The notes beneath the pieces were generated by a model that was given only the letters and a program-made list of their open reading frames with translations, searched no databases and had not been told where the DNA came from. The position numbers were made by a program, and so were the translations under genes. Source: Treponema parvum (GTDB lineage: Bacteria; Spirochaetota; Spirochaetia; Treponematales; Treponemataceae). From it: 64,000 bases of DNA. The stretch spans positions 1,612,001 to 1,676,000 of the forward strand of contig NZ_CP054257.1 in assembly GCF_017893945.1 (NCBI RefSeq), read 5' to 3'. Shown here piece after piece: positions 8,294-16,926 of this stretch (its first letter is position 1; each line of letters starts with the position of its first letter).

Positions 8294-11200
8294 TTACTTT
8301 CCGTCAGCTTTTTTTGCCCTGCTTTTCTCCGGCGGGAAAACGAGATCCATAACTTCTTCAACCCTAGTTACCGGAAGAAATTTTATTCCGGATTTTACGT
8401 GCACAGGAATTTCATCCAAATCGCGCACGTTTCCCTTGGGAATTATTATCGTCTTTATTCCGTTCCGGCGGGCGGCTACGGTTTTTTCACGCAATCCTCC
8501 GATAGGCAAAACTTGGCCGGTCAGCGACAGTTCGCCAGTCATGGCAAGATTCGACTTTATAACCCTGCCCGTCAAAAGCGACATGAATGTGGTAGCCATG
8601 GTAATGCCCGCGCTCGGACCGTCTTTGGGCGTAGCGCCTTCGGGAATATGCAGGTGAATTACGTTTTTTTCAAACCAGTCGGATTCCTTTATCTTTTGCT
8701 CGAGAATGCTTCTTTTTACCCAGTTAAGAGCTATTTCCGCAGACTCTTTCATCACGTCGCCCATCTGTCCGGTAAGTTCGACGCTTCCCTTTCCGGGGAA
8801 TGCGATGGATTCTATCAAAAGAGTGTCGCCGCCCATGCTTGTCCACGCAAGACCTATTGCGGTGCCGGGAACTACGGCCTTTTTCACTTCGCTCTCGTCA
8901 AAAACGGGCTTTCCCAAATACTTGTTTAAGTCGGCGCTGTCAATCGTGTATGTCTTTTCCTTGTCGATAAAGGAAAGCGCGTCGGGAATTTCATTCACAG
9001 GAGCGTCAGAGTTGTGCCCTAAAGCATCTTTCGCAACGGGCTCGCGTGCGGCAGTACCCGTCGCGGCATTTTCGGTTTTGCCCGACGCATCTTTTTCATC
9101 TGCGGCTTCAGCGGAATCTGCGGCCATGGCGCCGGTGGAGGCGGCAGTGGAGTTTATAGCGGTGGCGTCGGAAGCGTCCGCGGTAAAATTTTCAGCGTCT
9201 GCGGCATTTGCACCGGCGGTATCTACACCTGCAGTGCCGGCGGAATCTGCGACACCGGCGGAGGCGACATTTGCGTCGATGGCACCGGCGGCGTCCGTCC
9301 GAGCTTTTTCAGACTGACTTTTTACTTTGCCATTTTTGTTCTTACCGGAAGCCTTTGCTTGCGCTTGAGCTTCTTTTCGCGCTTTTTCAGCCTTTTCTTC
9401 CGCAGCGTTAAGAAGTTCGGTAACTATTTTACGGTCAATTTTATCCAAACATTTTTCAAAATTACGAACGCCCGCCTCGCGTGCGTATTCTTCGGCTATC
9501 GTTACAAGGGCGTTTTTCGTATAAACGACCTGATTTTTTGACAAACCGTTTTTAGCGAGATTTTTCGGGATCAAATATTTTTTTGCAATTTCAATCTTTT
9601 CCTGGTCTATATAACCGGGCAGTTGAATAATTTCGGCGCGGTCAAGCAATGGAGCTGGAACCGTGTCAAGCGTATTTGCAGTCAAAATAAAAAACACATC
9701 CGAAATATCGAACGGCAGATCCAAATAATTGTCGCGGAATGAAACGTTCTGTTCAGGATCCAGAACTTCAAGCAATGCGCTTGCAGGGTCTCCCTGAAAG
9801 CTTGATCCCATCTTATCGATTTCGTCAATCATAAATACGGGAGCCTTTGTTTTCGATATCTTCATTCCCTGAAGAATTTTTCCGGGCATTGCGCCTATAT
9901 AAGTTCTGCGGTGCCCTTTTATCTCCGCTTCGTCCCGCATTCCTCCTACGGAAAACCTGTAAAACGGTTTATTCATAGCATGCGCAATGGAATGGCCGAT
10001 GCTTGTCTTTCCTACGCCGGGCGGTCCGACTAAGAGAAGTATCGAGCCCTTATTGTCTTTTTTAAGTTTGCGCACTGAAAGATATTCCATAATGCGTTTT
10101 TTTACGTCCTCAAGGCCGTAATGATCCTTTTCAAGAATTTTCTTTGCTTCGTTCAAACTATAAGATTCGTGATTTGTGCTCTGCCAGGGAAGCGCACAGA
10201 CCAATTCAAGATAGTTGCGCGTTCCTATAAATTCCGCGGAATTCGGATCCATAAGATGGAATTTTTCAAGTTCGTCTTCCACGGCTTCTTTTATTTCACC
10301 TTCAAAGTTAAATTTTGCGATTTTATCTTTGAATTTCTGGTAATCGGTTCCGTTGCCGTCCGCATCCGTTCCCAGTTCTTCCTGAATGGAACGCAGCTCT
10401 TCTCTTAAAAAATATTCCCGCTGATTTTTTTCAACCCTTTCATTCAACTCGTTTTGAATTTTTTTCTGAATCCTGAGCAGCTCCTGTTCTTTTTTGATAT
10501 ACACTAATACCTGCTCCATCCTGCGGCGCACGTTCAAAAGTTCAAGAACTTTTTGCTGTTCGGTTTTATCTATGTTCAAAATAGAAGCTATAAAATCGGC
10601 GATTTTTCCGGGATGATCGATGTTGACCATGTTAAGGCGCATTTCTTCCGAAAAAAGCGGATTGTTTTCGGACACTTCTTTCATTTCACTGATAAGAGCC
10701 CGCGTCAAAGCTTTTACTTCAAAAGTGTCGTCTTCTTCATCGTTGAGATAATCTACGGCCGCAATTATGGGCGACGAAGATTTCAGCGCTTTGCGGATTT
10801 TAAAACGCTTTACCGTAGAAATAAAAACATTCAAGCCGCCGTCGGGCAAATTTATCTTTTTAATTATCCTTGCCGCAGTTCCGACTTCATACAGATCCGT
10901 GATCGAAGGGGTATTATTGTCGTTTTTGAGCATGACGATACCGATAAAACCATTGGAATTATAGGACTCTTCTATAATTTTTGCGTCTTCGGCGGAATTA
11001 ATCATAAGAGGAGTGAATATTCCGGGAAAAATCGGGCGCCCCTGCAGAGGAATTAAAAAAAGCTTATTGGGAAGCATCTGCTCGACGGATACTATCGAAT
11101 TTCCGTCGCTTGAAGGCGGAGATTCTTTGCCGGTAGGATCCGAAGGCGAAGCGGCTGCCGTAAATTCCTGATTCGGGGGAAGGTTATCGGTTTTAACGTC

Positions 11201-11404
11201 AGTCTGCAGCGAAGACGCAGTTCCCGTTTCCAATCCGGCACTTGGAGAGCCGGCGGCATTTCCAGTTTCCGCAGAAGTTTCGTCTTCAAAGTATTTTTTT
11301 ATCGCATCGTTTGAATTTTCAGCGCCGTCAAGCATCGCCATCTCGTCAAGCGAAAGCAGATTATCGTCATCGATAAATTCATTTTCCGTGTATTTTTTAT
11401 TCAT
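8294..11404 (-). CDS. lon: ATP-dependent Lon protease with Ala-rich insertion
   Basis: A LonA-type protease of about 1036 residues; typical LonA is ~800. From the N-terminus there is an acidic, disordered ~95-residue extension, the LAN substrate-binding domain (LFLIPLQGRPIFPGIFTPL), a coiled coil and the AAA+ module (Walker A GPPGVGKTS near residue 458, Walker B VFMIDEIDK). The C-terminal protease domain has catalytic Ser in DGPSAG (~928) and Lys in REKTVAA (~971). Between the AAA+ small domain and the protease domain sits a ~145-residue insertion (about 668-815) made almost only of Ala, Asp, Ser, Thr, Gly, Glu and Lys. The start was moved from 11452 to 11404: this ATG follows a clear -10 by 6 bases and no ribosome-binding sequence precedes either codon. 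Lon degrades misfolded and regulatory proteins. Confidence 0.92.
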   Translation of the reverse strand: MNKKYTENEFIDDDNLLSLDEMAMLDGAENSNDAIKKYFEDETSAETGNAAGSPSAGLETGTASSLQTDVKTDNLPPNQEFTAAASPSDPTGKESPPSSDGNSIVSVEQMLPNKLFLIPLQGRPIFPGIFTPLMINSAEDAKIIEESYNSNGFIGIVMLKNDNNTPSITDLYEVGTAARIIKKINLPDGGLNVFISTVKRFKIRKALKSSSPIIAAVDYLNDEEDDTFEVKALTRALISEMKEVSENNPLFSEEMRLNMVNIDHPGKIADFIASILNIDKTEQQKVLELLNVRRRMEQVLVYIKKEQELLRIQKKIQNELNERVEKNQREYFLREELRSIQEELGTDADGNGTDYQKFKDKIAKFNFEGEIKEAVEDELEKFHLMDPNSAEFIGTRNYLELVCALPWQSTNHESYSLNEAKKILEKDHYGLEDVKKRIMEYLSVRKLKKDNKGSILLLVGPPGVGKTSIGHSIAHAMNKPFYRFSVGGMRDEAEIKGHRRTYIGAMPGKILQGMKISKTKAPVFMIDEIDKMGSSFQGDPASALLEVLDPEQNVSFRDNYLDLPFDISDVFFILTANTLDTVPAPLLDRAEIIQLPGYIDQEKIEIAKKYLIPKNLAKNGLSKNQVVYTKNALVTIAEEYAREAGVRNFEKCLDKIDRKIVTELLNAAEEKAEKARKEAQAQAKASGKNKNGKVKSQSEKARTDAAGAIDANVASAGVADSAGTAGVDTAGANAADAENFTADASDATAINSTAASTGAMAADSAEAADEKDASGKTENAATGTAAREPVAKDALGHNSDAPVNEIPDALSFIDKEKTYTIDSADLNKYLGKPVFDESEVKKAVVPGTAIGLAWTSMGGDTLLIESIAFPGKGSVELTGQMGDVMKESAEIALNWVKRSILEQKIKESDWFEKNVIHLHIPEGATPKDGPSAGITMATTFMSLLTGRVIKSNLAMTGELSLTGQVLPIGGLREKTVAARRNGIKTIIIPKGNVRDLDEIPVHVKSGIKFLPVTRVEEVMDLVFPPEKSRAKKADGK

Positions 11405-11410
11405 ATCAAT

Positions 11411-11439
11411 AATATATATACAAAAAACACAAATGACAA
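11411..11439 (-). promoter_or_regulatory. lon promoter, leaderless geometry
   Basis: TTGTCA (11434-11439), 17 bp, TATATT (11411-11416) on the minus strand, then only ATTGAT before the ATG at 11404. This decides the start codon chosen for lon. Confidence 0.65.
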
Positions 11440-11472
11440 ATAAAATGCTCAAGACCGCTTTGGCTGCAAATT

Positions 11473-12330
11473 CTAAAAATGCACGGAAAGCATTATACCC
11501 GACGGAATAAGGGCCAATTGAACGGTTTCCCCTGTCTTTGACCTCGCCCCCAAGAAGCGATTAGTGTGTAAAAAAGGAACCAGAAAACCTATCGCGCTTC
11601 CAAAAGCGGCTCCGCTTAAAGTATCCGAAACAAAGTGGCACCCTGCAAGAACGCGGCTCGCCGCCGTAACTGCGGCAATGCCGAAAGCGCCGCCCGTCAC
11701 AGCCCATTTCCACGGAGAATCCGGATAATACTGACTGAAAACATAACTTGAAAAGGAAGCGATCGCAAAACCGTTCATGGAATGTCCGCTGGGCCACGAA
11801 GCGGAAGCGTCGCTGTCCGACGGAGGATCTTCAAAATACGTATACGGGCGCATTCTTGAGGCCGATTTTTTTAATATGCGCTTTGTTCCGTCAGTTATAA
11901 GGACTGTTTCGGCCGCCATAACCAAAACGGGAAACCACTCTTGTCTTTCAGCCGTAAACGTGAGCACCAATTGACCTGCGGCAAGAGCTCCAAACAAAAC
12001 GTCTCCGGAAACGTCGAGAGCCCTGTCGTACTTGTGCATAAACTTTGCGTCAAAAGAATTTACGCCGTCCTTGGAATTTCTTACGCCGTCCCACTCGGGA
12101 TTATTCATCAAAAGACTTACGGCCTCGAGCGCAAGGCCTGAGCAAACGGCAACGGAGTCCCCTTTTGGCGAAAGTGAAAAAACGGCTTCTTTCGCAAAGG
12201 TAAAGACTTCTGAAACCAAAAGCAAGGCGCAGATAAATAAAAACCTGATCTTTTTAAGGGCAAGGCAAAAAGCGGAATCTGCAAAATTATTATGAACGCA
12301 AATACAAATATCAATATCGCCTAAGGTCAT
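11473..12330 (-). CDS. PAP2-family membrane phosphatase
   Basis: A 285-residue protein with a hydrophobic leader (FLFICALLLVSEVFTFA, residues ~30-46). It has all three PAP2 (type 2 phosphatidic acid phosphatase) motifs. They are K-x6-RP in KKSASRMRPYTYF (~150-165), PSGH in WPSGHSMNGF (~178-187) and SR-x5-H-x3-D in SRVLAGCHFVSD (~225-236). The two histidines and the arginines are the catalytic and phosphate-binding residues. Such enzymes dephosphorylate lipid phosphates or undecaprenyl diphosphate on the periplasmic side. No ribosome-binding sequence precedes the ATG; a TATAAA 7 bases upstream could make it leaderless, but no good -35 is seen. It lies upstream of lon in the same direction. Confidence 0.85.
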   Translation of the reverse strand: MTLGDIDICICVHNNFADSAFCLALKKIRFLFICALLLVSEVFTFAKEAVFSLSPKGDSVAVCSGLALEAVSLLMNNPEWDGVRNSKDGVNSFDAKFMHKYDRALDVSGDVLFGALAAGQLVLTFTAERQEWFPVLVMAAETVLITDGTKRILKKSASRMRPYTYFEDPPSDSDASASWPSGHSMNGFAIASFSSYVFSQYYPDSPWKWAVTGGAFGIAAVTAASRVLAGCHFVSDTLSGAAFGSAIGFLVPFLHTNRFLGARSKTGETVQLALIPSGIMLSVHF

Positions 12331-12384
12331 ATCACTATTTATAAACGAATGTTTAATTTCGACCGCTGAAATATCGCGGCCTCA

Positions 12385-12416
12385 TTAAACGACGAGTTTG
12401 CTGCGCAAACATCGCT
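12385..12416 (+). repeat. 32-bp dispersed inverted repeat, copy A
   Basis: This 32-bp sequence starts TTAAACGACGAG and contains the hairpin GTTTGC-TGC-GCAAAC. It recurs in opposite orientation at 15805-15836 with 31 of 32 bases identical. The pair brackets the lipoprotein cluster and the nitroreductase gene (about 3.4 kb). Confidence 0.8.
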
Positions 12417-12477
12417 AATTAACATATCGCCGCTCGAAACTTCGCGCTTACGCGCTCGTTGCGGGGATCGCGCATCA

Positions 12478-12526
12478 ATGCAACAGTTTTCGAGAATTGA
12501 TATTCTCTCAACTGTTGCATTTTATA
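12478..12526 (+). terminator. long hairpin followed by TTTTAT
   Basis: ATGCAACAGTT (12478-12488) and AACTGTTGCAT (12510-12520) are perfect 11-bp arms. GAGAAT/ATTCTC (12492-12497, 12502-12507) extends the stem around a TGAT loop, and TTTTAT follows. No gene ends nearby on the plus strand, so it may instead be a repeat element or an RNA structure. The rest of 12331-12629 holds smaller GC-rich palindromes and no gene. Confidence 0.5.
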
Positions 12527-12629
12527 GGAAGATATTTAAAAAGTCAAAGTTTTGCGACACCATAGAGCACTGACGCGACGTTTTCAAAATCGATATTTTA
12601 CGCAATTATTTGTAACCTACAGAGCGTAA

Positions 12630-12658
12630 CTGACTTTAAAAATATATTATGATATACT
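12630..12658 (+). promoter_or_regulatory. promoter of the LPP20-LpoB-LPP20 cluster
   Basis: CTGACT (12630-12635), 17 bp, TATACT (12653-12658). The predicted start near 12665 gives an ~80-base leader to the first lipoprotein gene. Confidence 0.5.
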
Positions 12659-12746
12659 GCAACCGTACTGTACTAGGCAATAAAAGCAATAAAATATCCG
12701 CGCATATCAGATACCGATGCCGGGATATTGTAATTTCGGAGGAATT

Positions 12747-13331
12747 ATGAAAAAACAAGCTGTTATCGTTGCGTTCAGCGCAATAGCCGCAATTCTGATG
12801 AGCTGCGGTTCTACAAAAGAAGCCGCTAAAGCAAAAGAAGAACCTACGGCGGCATCCCAGGTAAAAAAAGTAGTCGGCGCAGAAGGCGTAGAGCGTCCGT
12901 CCTGGGTTATGGAAGGCAAACAGTCGCTTGACGGAATTTATGCGGTAGGTTCCGCAAAAATGAGCAATATGCAAAATTCCCTAAAAGCGGCGCGCGTCAA
13001 CGGACGGGCGGAACTTGCAAACACCGTTCAAGTATCACTTAAAGGCGCAACCACGACTTATGCGGAAGACACGGGAATCCCCGAAGACGCTCTCAATTAC
13101 ATGGAAGAAGCCATCGTCGCAAGAACAGACGCATTGCTTCAAGGTTCTACACAGGCAGACTACTGGGTAGGCCAAGACAACACCGTTTACGTTTTAATGT
13201 TTTTGCCATATGAAGCCGTGCTGCCCACAGTAAACGACATAGTAAAAGATTACGCCGCAAATCAAAAATCGGAAATCACAATAGAAAAAGTTTCGGATGC
13301 GGTAAAAAAATACAAGCTGCTCGGCAACTGA
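12747..13331 (+). CDS. LPP20-family lipoprotein
   Basis: A 194-residue lipoprotein. The start at 12747 is chosen over an upstream in-frame ATG because GGAGGAATT sits directly before it and a signal peptide follows. The lipobox is LMSC at about residues 16-19. The mature protein has a Lys/Ala/Glu linker and then the LPP20 fold with RPSWVMEG and GIYAVGSAKMSN, followed by AARVNGRAELANTV. LPP20-like proteins are outer-membrane lipoproteins, some tied to flagella (FlgP) or the cell envelope. It starts a three-gene cluster with an LpoB-like lipoprotein and a second LPP20-type protein (14058-15119) that shares the P-x-W and GxGSAK motifs, so these two are probably paralogues. Precise role unknown. 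Confidence 0.8.
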   Translation: MKKQAVIVAFSAIAAILMSCGSTKEAAKAKEEPTAASQVKKVVGAEGVERPSWVMEGKQSLDGIYAVGSAKMSNMQNSLKAARVNGRAELANTVQVSLKGATTTYAEDTGIPEDALNYMEEAIVARTDALLQGSTQADYWVGQDNTVYVLMFLPYEAVLPTVNDIVKDYAANQKSEITIEKVSDAVKKYKLLGN

Positions 13332-13403
13332 TTCCGCCGCCGGCTTAATCTGATTATGCCGGCATAACAAATTAACAAGGAATCATACCAGGGAGTCATA
13401 TTT

Positions 13404-14042
13404 ATGGGAAAGAATAAACAAAAGCTATCTCTAAAAAAACTTTTTATAAAGTTTTTCCTATTACTTTCAGTGTTTTATATCTTTGCAGGATGCTCGTCGA
13501 CAAAGGTTACAAGGGTTTCGTCCGACACTCAGCTAGATTTAAGCGGATATTGGAACGATACCGACGTAAGAATAGTTGCAGAGGCGATAATATCCGAATG
13601 TTTGGGATCGCAGCGAATAAAAAATTTTTCATCGTCGCATAAGGGGCGGCTTCCGGTCGTGATTCTCGGTTCGTTCAGAAACCAAAGCGATGAACATATT
13701 GACACGTCCATCCTTACCGCAAAGCTTGAAACGGCTCTCGTAAACAGCGGCCTCGTCGACTTTGTCGCAAGTTCCTCTCAACGCAAAGAACTTGATGCGG
13801 AGCTTGAATACCAGCAGACGCACGCAAGCGAGGAAAGCGCAAAAAATCTTGCGAACGCTACGGGCGCGGATTTTATGATGCAGGGTTCGGTAAAAACGAT
13901 CGTCGATTCTAATGCAAAAACGCTTACGAGAACTTACTACGTTTCCACGGAACTCATAGACATTGAATCGCACCGCAAGATCTGGATAAACGAAAACGAC
14001 AGCATCAAAAAAGTCATCGGAAAATCGTCCGTGCGAAAGTAA
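13404..14042 (+). CDS. LpoB-like lipoprotein (penicillin-binding-protein activator family)
   Basis: A 212-residue lipoprotein with a basic N-terminus, a hydrophobic stretch and lipobox FAGC near residue 30. The mature part resembles LpoB/COG3417: LDLSGYWNDTDVR, RIVAEAIISECL, RLPVVILGSFRNQSDEHIDT, then DFMMQGSVKTIVD and a terminal IDIESHRKIWINE strand. In enterobacteria LpoB is an outer-membrane lipoprotein that reaches through peptidoglycan to activate PBP1b. Spirochaete members may do likewise, but the PBP partner is not in the window. GGGAG lies 10 bases before the ATG. It is 72 bp after the first LPP20 gene and 15 bp before the second, so the three genes look like one operon. Confidence 0.8.
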   Translation: MGKNKQKLSLKKLFIKFFLLLSVFYIFAGCSSTKVTRVSSDTQLDLSGYWNDTDVRIVAEAIISECLGSQRIKNFSSSHKGRLPVVILGSFRNQSDEHIDTSILTAKLETALVNSGLVDFVASSSQRKELDAELEYQQTHASEESAKNLANATGADFMMQGSVKTIVDSNAKTLTRTYYVSTELIDIESHRKIWINENDSIKKVIGKSSVRK

Positions 14043-14057
14043 AAGTCGGGGAAAGGT

Positions 14058-15119
14058 ATGAGATACGCAAGGGTCGCATGCGCTATATTACTTTGCTTAT
14101 CGGCAGCCGCATATGCCGGAGGAGCAAAGAAAAAATCCGCCGATAGCGGTCAAAAACAACCGGAATGGCTGAATAATCCCGAGACGCTGTTTCCGTCGGA
14201 CGCATATATTACAGGAATAGGCAGCGCGAAATCGAGGGGCGACGCGGAAAATGATGCGGCAGCCGCAATAGGCAGAGTGCTCAACCAGAATATCGAAGCC
14301 GAAGAAAATACGCAGATGTCGTTTTCAAATGCAAGCGAAGGAGTGTCCTCATATCTTTCACGGATAAAAACGTCGACTTCATTAAATGATCTTGCGGGTA
14401 TTTCCGTTAAGAGATCGTACTCCGCTCCCGACGGCACGGAATACGCGTTGGCGGTTTTAAACAGAAACGAAAGCGGACAATATTACCGCAGCAAAATAGA
14501 AGAAAACAATGCCGCCGTAAAAGAACTGCTTTTACTTGCCGAAAAAACGGAAGGCACTTTCGAAAGCTGCGCTTACGCCGTAAACGCATACGAGCTTGCG
14601 AAAACAAACGACTATTATTTTTCACTCCTCGCGATCATTAAGCCCGTGTATAAAAAGACCGTTTCCGTAGATTACGGCTCGACAAATGCCGTCGCCCAAA
14701 GGACGGCGGAACTCTTGTCCAAAATAAACGTTAGTATTTCCGTAGACGGAGATACCGACGGCAGAGTTGCTGCAGCCTTTGCATCGGCGCTTTCGTCGTT
14801 CGGAATAAAAGCCCTTGCGAAACAAGCGGATAAAAAGGTTTCAGATACGACGAATGTCCTTTATGAACTTACCGCAAGCGTCTCTTATGAAAACATACAG
14901 ATGCCGGATTCCAAATATGCCTTTGTCCGTTATAACGTAACTTCTACGACGACGGACACGTCAAGCGGAAAAAATATATTTCCGTGGACAAAGAACGCTC
15001 GCGTAGGAAAACTGACAGAACAGGACGCCCTTAACGCAGCGACAAGAGCGCTTGAAACGGCAATAATAAACGAGTATCCTCAAGAATTTGCCTCCGCCGT
15101 TTTTGCAAAGGCAAAGTAA
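14058..15119 (+). CDS. secreted LPP20-like protein
   Basis: A 353-residue exported protein with a signal peptide (ARVACAILLCLSAAAYA) but no lipobox cysteine, then a Lys-rich linker. Residues ~35-110 carry the LPP20-type motif set (QPEWLNNP, DAYITGIGSAKSRGDAENDAAAAIGR). Residues ~200-260 contain a second alpha/beta segment (VSISVDGDTDGRVAAAFASAL). The last ~90 residues look like a strand-rich domain. It lacks the lipid anchor of the first LPP20 gene, so it may be periplasmic and act with the two lipoproteins. Start supported by GGAAAGG. Function not established; this is the last gene of the cluster and is followed by a terminator-like hairpin. Confidence 0.7.
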   Translation: MRYARVACAILLCLSAAAYAGGAKKKSADSGQKQPEWLNNPETLFPSDAYITGIGSAKSRGDAENDAAAAIGRVLNQNIEAEENTQMSFSNASEGVSSYLSRIKTSTSLNDLAGISVKRSYSAPDGTEYALAVLNRNESGQYYRSKIEENNAAVKELLLLAEKTEGTFESCAYAVNAYELAKTNDYYFSLLAIIKPVYKKTVSVDYGSTNAVAQRTAELLSKINVSISVDGDTDGRVAAAFASALSSFGIKALAKQADKKVSDTTNVLYELTASVSYENIQMPDSKYAFVRYNVTSTTTDTSSGKNIFPWTKNARVGKLTEQDALNAATRALETAIINEYPQEFASAVFAKAK

Positions 15120-15152
15120 CGCCGCTGCAAATTGAACGGCGCACTTTAAGAA

Positions 15153-15177
15153 AAATTTTCCGCTGGACAGAAAATTT
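15153..15177. terminator. bidirectional hairpin between convergent genes
   Basis: AAATTTTC (15153-15160) and GAAAATTT (15170-15177) form a perfect 8-bp A/T-rich stem between the LPP20-like stop and the nitroreductase stop. A second stem CGCCG/CGGCG lies just before it. Confidence 0.5.
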
Positions 15178-15218
15178 CCTTCGGATAAAAACCTTGGGGC
15201 GTTTTGCCGAATAAAAAC

Positions 15219-15791
15219 TTATTTTACTATTATATCGTCCAAATTCCTTTTGGGAACATAGTGGATTTGTTTTTCGTCGCGAAAGTATTTAGCACTTCCG
15301 CCTTCGTCAAGCGGTACAATCTTTACAGTTTCTTTAGGTTTGCCTAAGGCAAGCACCAGTTCGATTTCGTATTTTTCTTTATCAAGGCCGAATAATTCAA
15401 AAACCTTTTCGCGGTCGATCGCGCCGAGCATACAGCCGCCCAGTCCCCGCTCCGAAGCGGCGAGCATAATCGATTGCGCAGCAATGCCGACGTCCGTTTG
15501 CCTATTCTTTGCAATCTGTAAATCGTCAAGAATAATTATATAAGCGGACGGTCTTTCACCTTCCGCCGGCCCGCCCCACTCAGGCAACGCCATAGCCCAA
15601 TGCAGACATGAAAATAATTTTTTATTCTCTTCGGCATCATTTACTAAGCGGTATTTTAAAGGCTGCTGATTTGCGGCCGACGGACAAAGGCGGGCAACGT
15701 CGATCAAAGAGACGAGAGTATCTTCAGAAATTTTTTCATTTTCATAAAAGCGACGATAAGAGCGGCTTTGCAATACAAGATCTTTTATCAT
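15219..15791 (-). CDS. nitroreductase-family FMN oxidoreductase
   Basis: A 190-residue protein of the nitroreductase fold. The N-terminus has the FMN-phosphate-binding RSYRRFYE motif (residues ~9-16). CPSAANQQPLKYRLV (~36-50) is the usual SxxNxQP flavin-binding loop. The C-terminal half has GIAAQSIMLAASERGLGGCMLGAI, which lines the flavin in the dimer. These enzymes use NAD(P)H to reduce nitro groups, quinones or flavins; substrate cannot be told. The ATG follows AGGAAGGAT. Its upstream region is occupied by copy B of the 32-bp inverted repeat (15805-15836). It is monocistronic and converges on the LPP20-like gene. Confidence 0.9.
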   Translation of the reverse strand: MIKDLVLQSRSYRRFYENEKISEDTLVSLIDVARLCPSAANQQPLKYRLVNDAEENKKLFSCLHWAMALPEWGGPAEGERPSAYIIILDDLQIAKNRQTDVGIAAQSIMLAASERGLGGCMLGAIDREKVFELFGLDKEKYEIELVLALGKPKETVKIVPLDEGGSAKYFRDEKQIHYVPKRNLDDIIVK

Positions 15792-15804
15792 ATCCTTCCT
15801 AGTA

Positions 15805-15836
15805 AGCGACGTTTGCGCAGCAAACTCGTCGTTTAA
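15805..15836 (-). repeat. 32-bp dispersed inverted repeat, copy B
   Basis: Inverted copy of 12385-12416 with one mismatch. It lies 14 bp upstream of the nitroreductase start and downstream of the S24 repressor remnant. Its own palindrome (GTTTGC-GCA-GCAAAC) can form a hairpin in the leader. Confidence 0.8.
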
Positions 15837-15980
15837 GTACCGCCGTGGATGGCGGCAAAATAGACGAGCGAGCCATAAAAATAAGCCTTTGTTCTGTTAT
15901 TTGAGAACCGATCTCGTCTGAAATTCTTGTTGTTAAATGATACTTCCCGTTGATTAAAACGTCAATAAGCTGCATGTCAT

Positions 15981-16496
15981 TCACCAATAAACAACGCTAC
16001 GCCACAGGGCGTTACATCGCCGATGCAGCACGACAATCACCCGCCCGTTTACCGTCAGTATATCGCCACCGTTTTCTTTTATGACGATCGGCGCGTATTT
16101 TTCATTTTCGCTCAACACTCGGACGCAATGTTCGGCAGGGTTGAATTCAAGGCGTTTTACCAGCACGTTGTTATTTATTGATATGACAAAAATGTCGTTA
16201 CCTTCCTTTTCTTCCGGCACAAATAGCACCATATCGTTATGGCAGATATGTATACCGTTCATACTGTCGCCTTTAACGATAACGGCTTTTACCTGATTGG
16301 CTTTATACGGGTAAATAAATCGCTCCAGTATGGGGATCTGGGTAACGTCATAGTATTCGGCAACTTCCCGCCCCTTCCCTGCCGCAGCTTCAACAAGGAA
16401 CATTTCGATTAATGCTATGTCGTTATTCCCGTTAGAGGAAATTTTATCGAAGCCGTCAATGCGCTGCGCATTTTTGGGGTGGAAGGCGAGATTTGA
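15981..16496 (-). pseudogene. S24-type (LexA/phage-repressor-like) peptidase, N-terminally truncated
   Basis: The frame encodes an S24 self-cleaving repressor C-terminal domain. It has a cleavage-region-like NDIALIEMFLVEAAAGKGREV, the catalytic serine in VKGDSMNGIHICHNDMVLF and the catalytic lysine in NVLVKRLEF. The reading frame continues upstream of the first ATG (16403) as clear family sequence but reaches a TAG at 16497-16499 with no start codon and no DNA-binding helix-turn-helix. So the repressor half that binds DNA has been lost. The C-terminal tail (HRRCNALWRSVVYW) also looks altered. It is probably a remnant of a prophage or other mobile element. A peptidase-only product from the ATG at 16403 cannot be excluded. 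Confidence 0.7.
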
Positions 16497-16499
16497 CTA

Positions 16500-16926
16500 C
16501 AGTTATCCACTGCGACAAGCCTAGCCGAAACGAATCGCACCCGATAATGAAGTCTGTTAAATTATTTGAGACGTTTATTGAGAACTCGATCCCGTTTATT
16601 GCGATGTTATCCGTCGCCGTTATACCAAATGGGCAAGAGAAACCGGTAGACCGATAACAAGCGGATGTCTTGAGTAGGACAAAAACTCCGATACGTCCGA
16701 GAGAGTATGAGTAGACGAAAAAACTACAAAAAGAACAGGCGTATATCCAGCGAGGAAACAGTCCTTGACTTTGTCGAGGGAAAAGCAATCGAGCGCGTAA
16801 AAGAAGGCGACGGCTCGATGATACGGTTATCCTTGCGACAAAAGGACGCAAGCGCGGGTATGTTAGACGCAGAAACAGACACCGTTTCAATGCCGCTATG
16901 GTATTGGCGGAAATTGGTAGTAGTAA
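16500..16926. other. about 430 bp without a recognisable gene
   Basis: Open frames exist on both strands (for example 16707-16937 +) but none gives a protein family I recognise and none has a clear ribosome-binding sequence. Lying between two gene remnants, the stretch is most simply decayed accessory DNA. Confidence 0.4.

Noticed and set aside
8177..8929. Long plus-strand open frame opposite the lon 3' end
   Set aside because: It lies antisense to the conserved Lon protease domain, has no ribosome-binding sequence and no recognisable family; it is a shadow.
15799..15987. 62-residue minus-strand open frame after the S24 remnant
   Set aside because: Its second half is simply the 32-bp repeat read through and the first part matches no family I know; too weak to call a gene.
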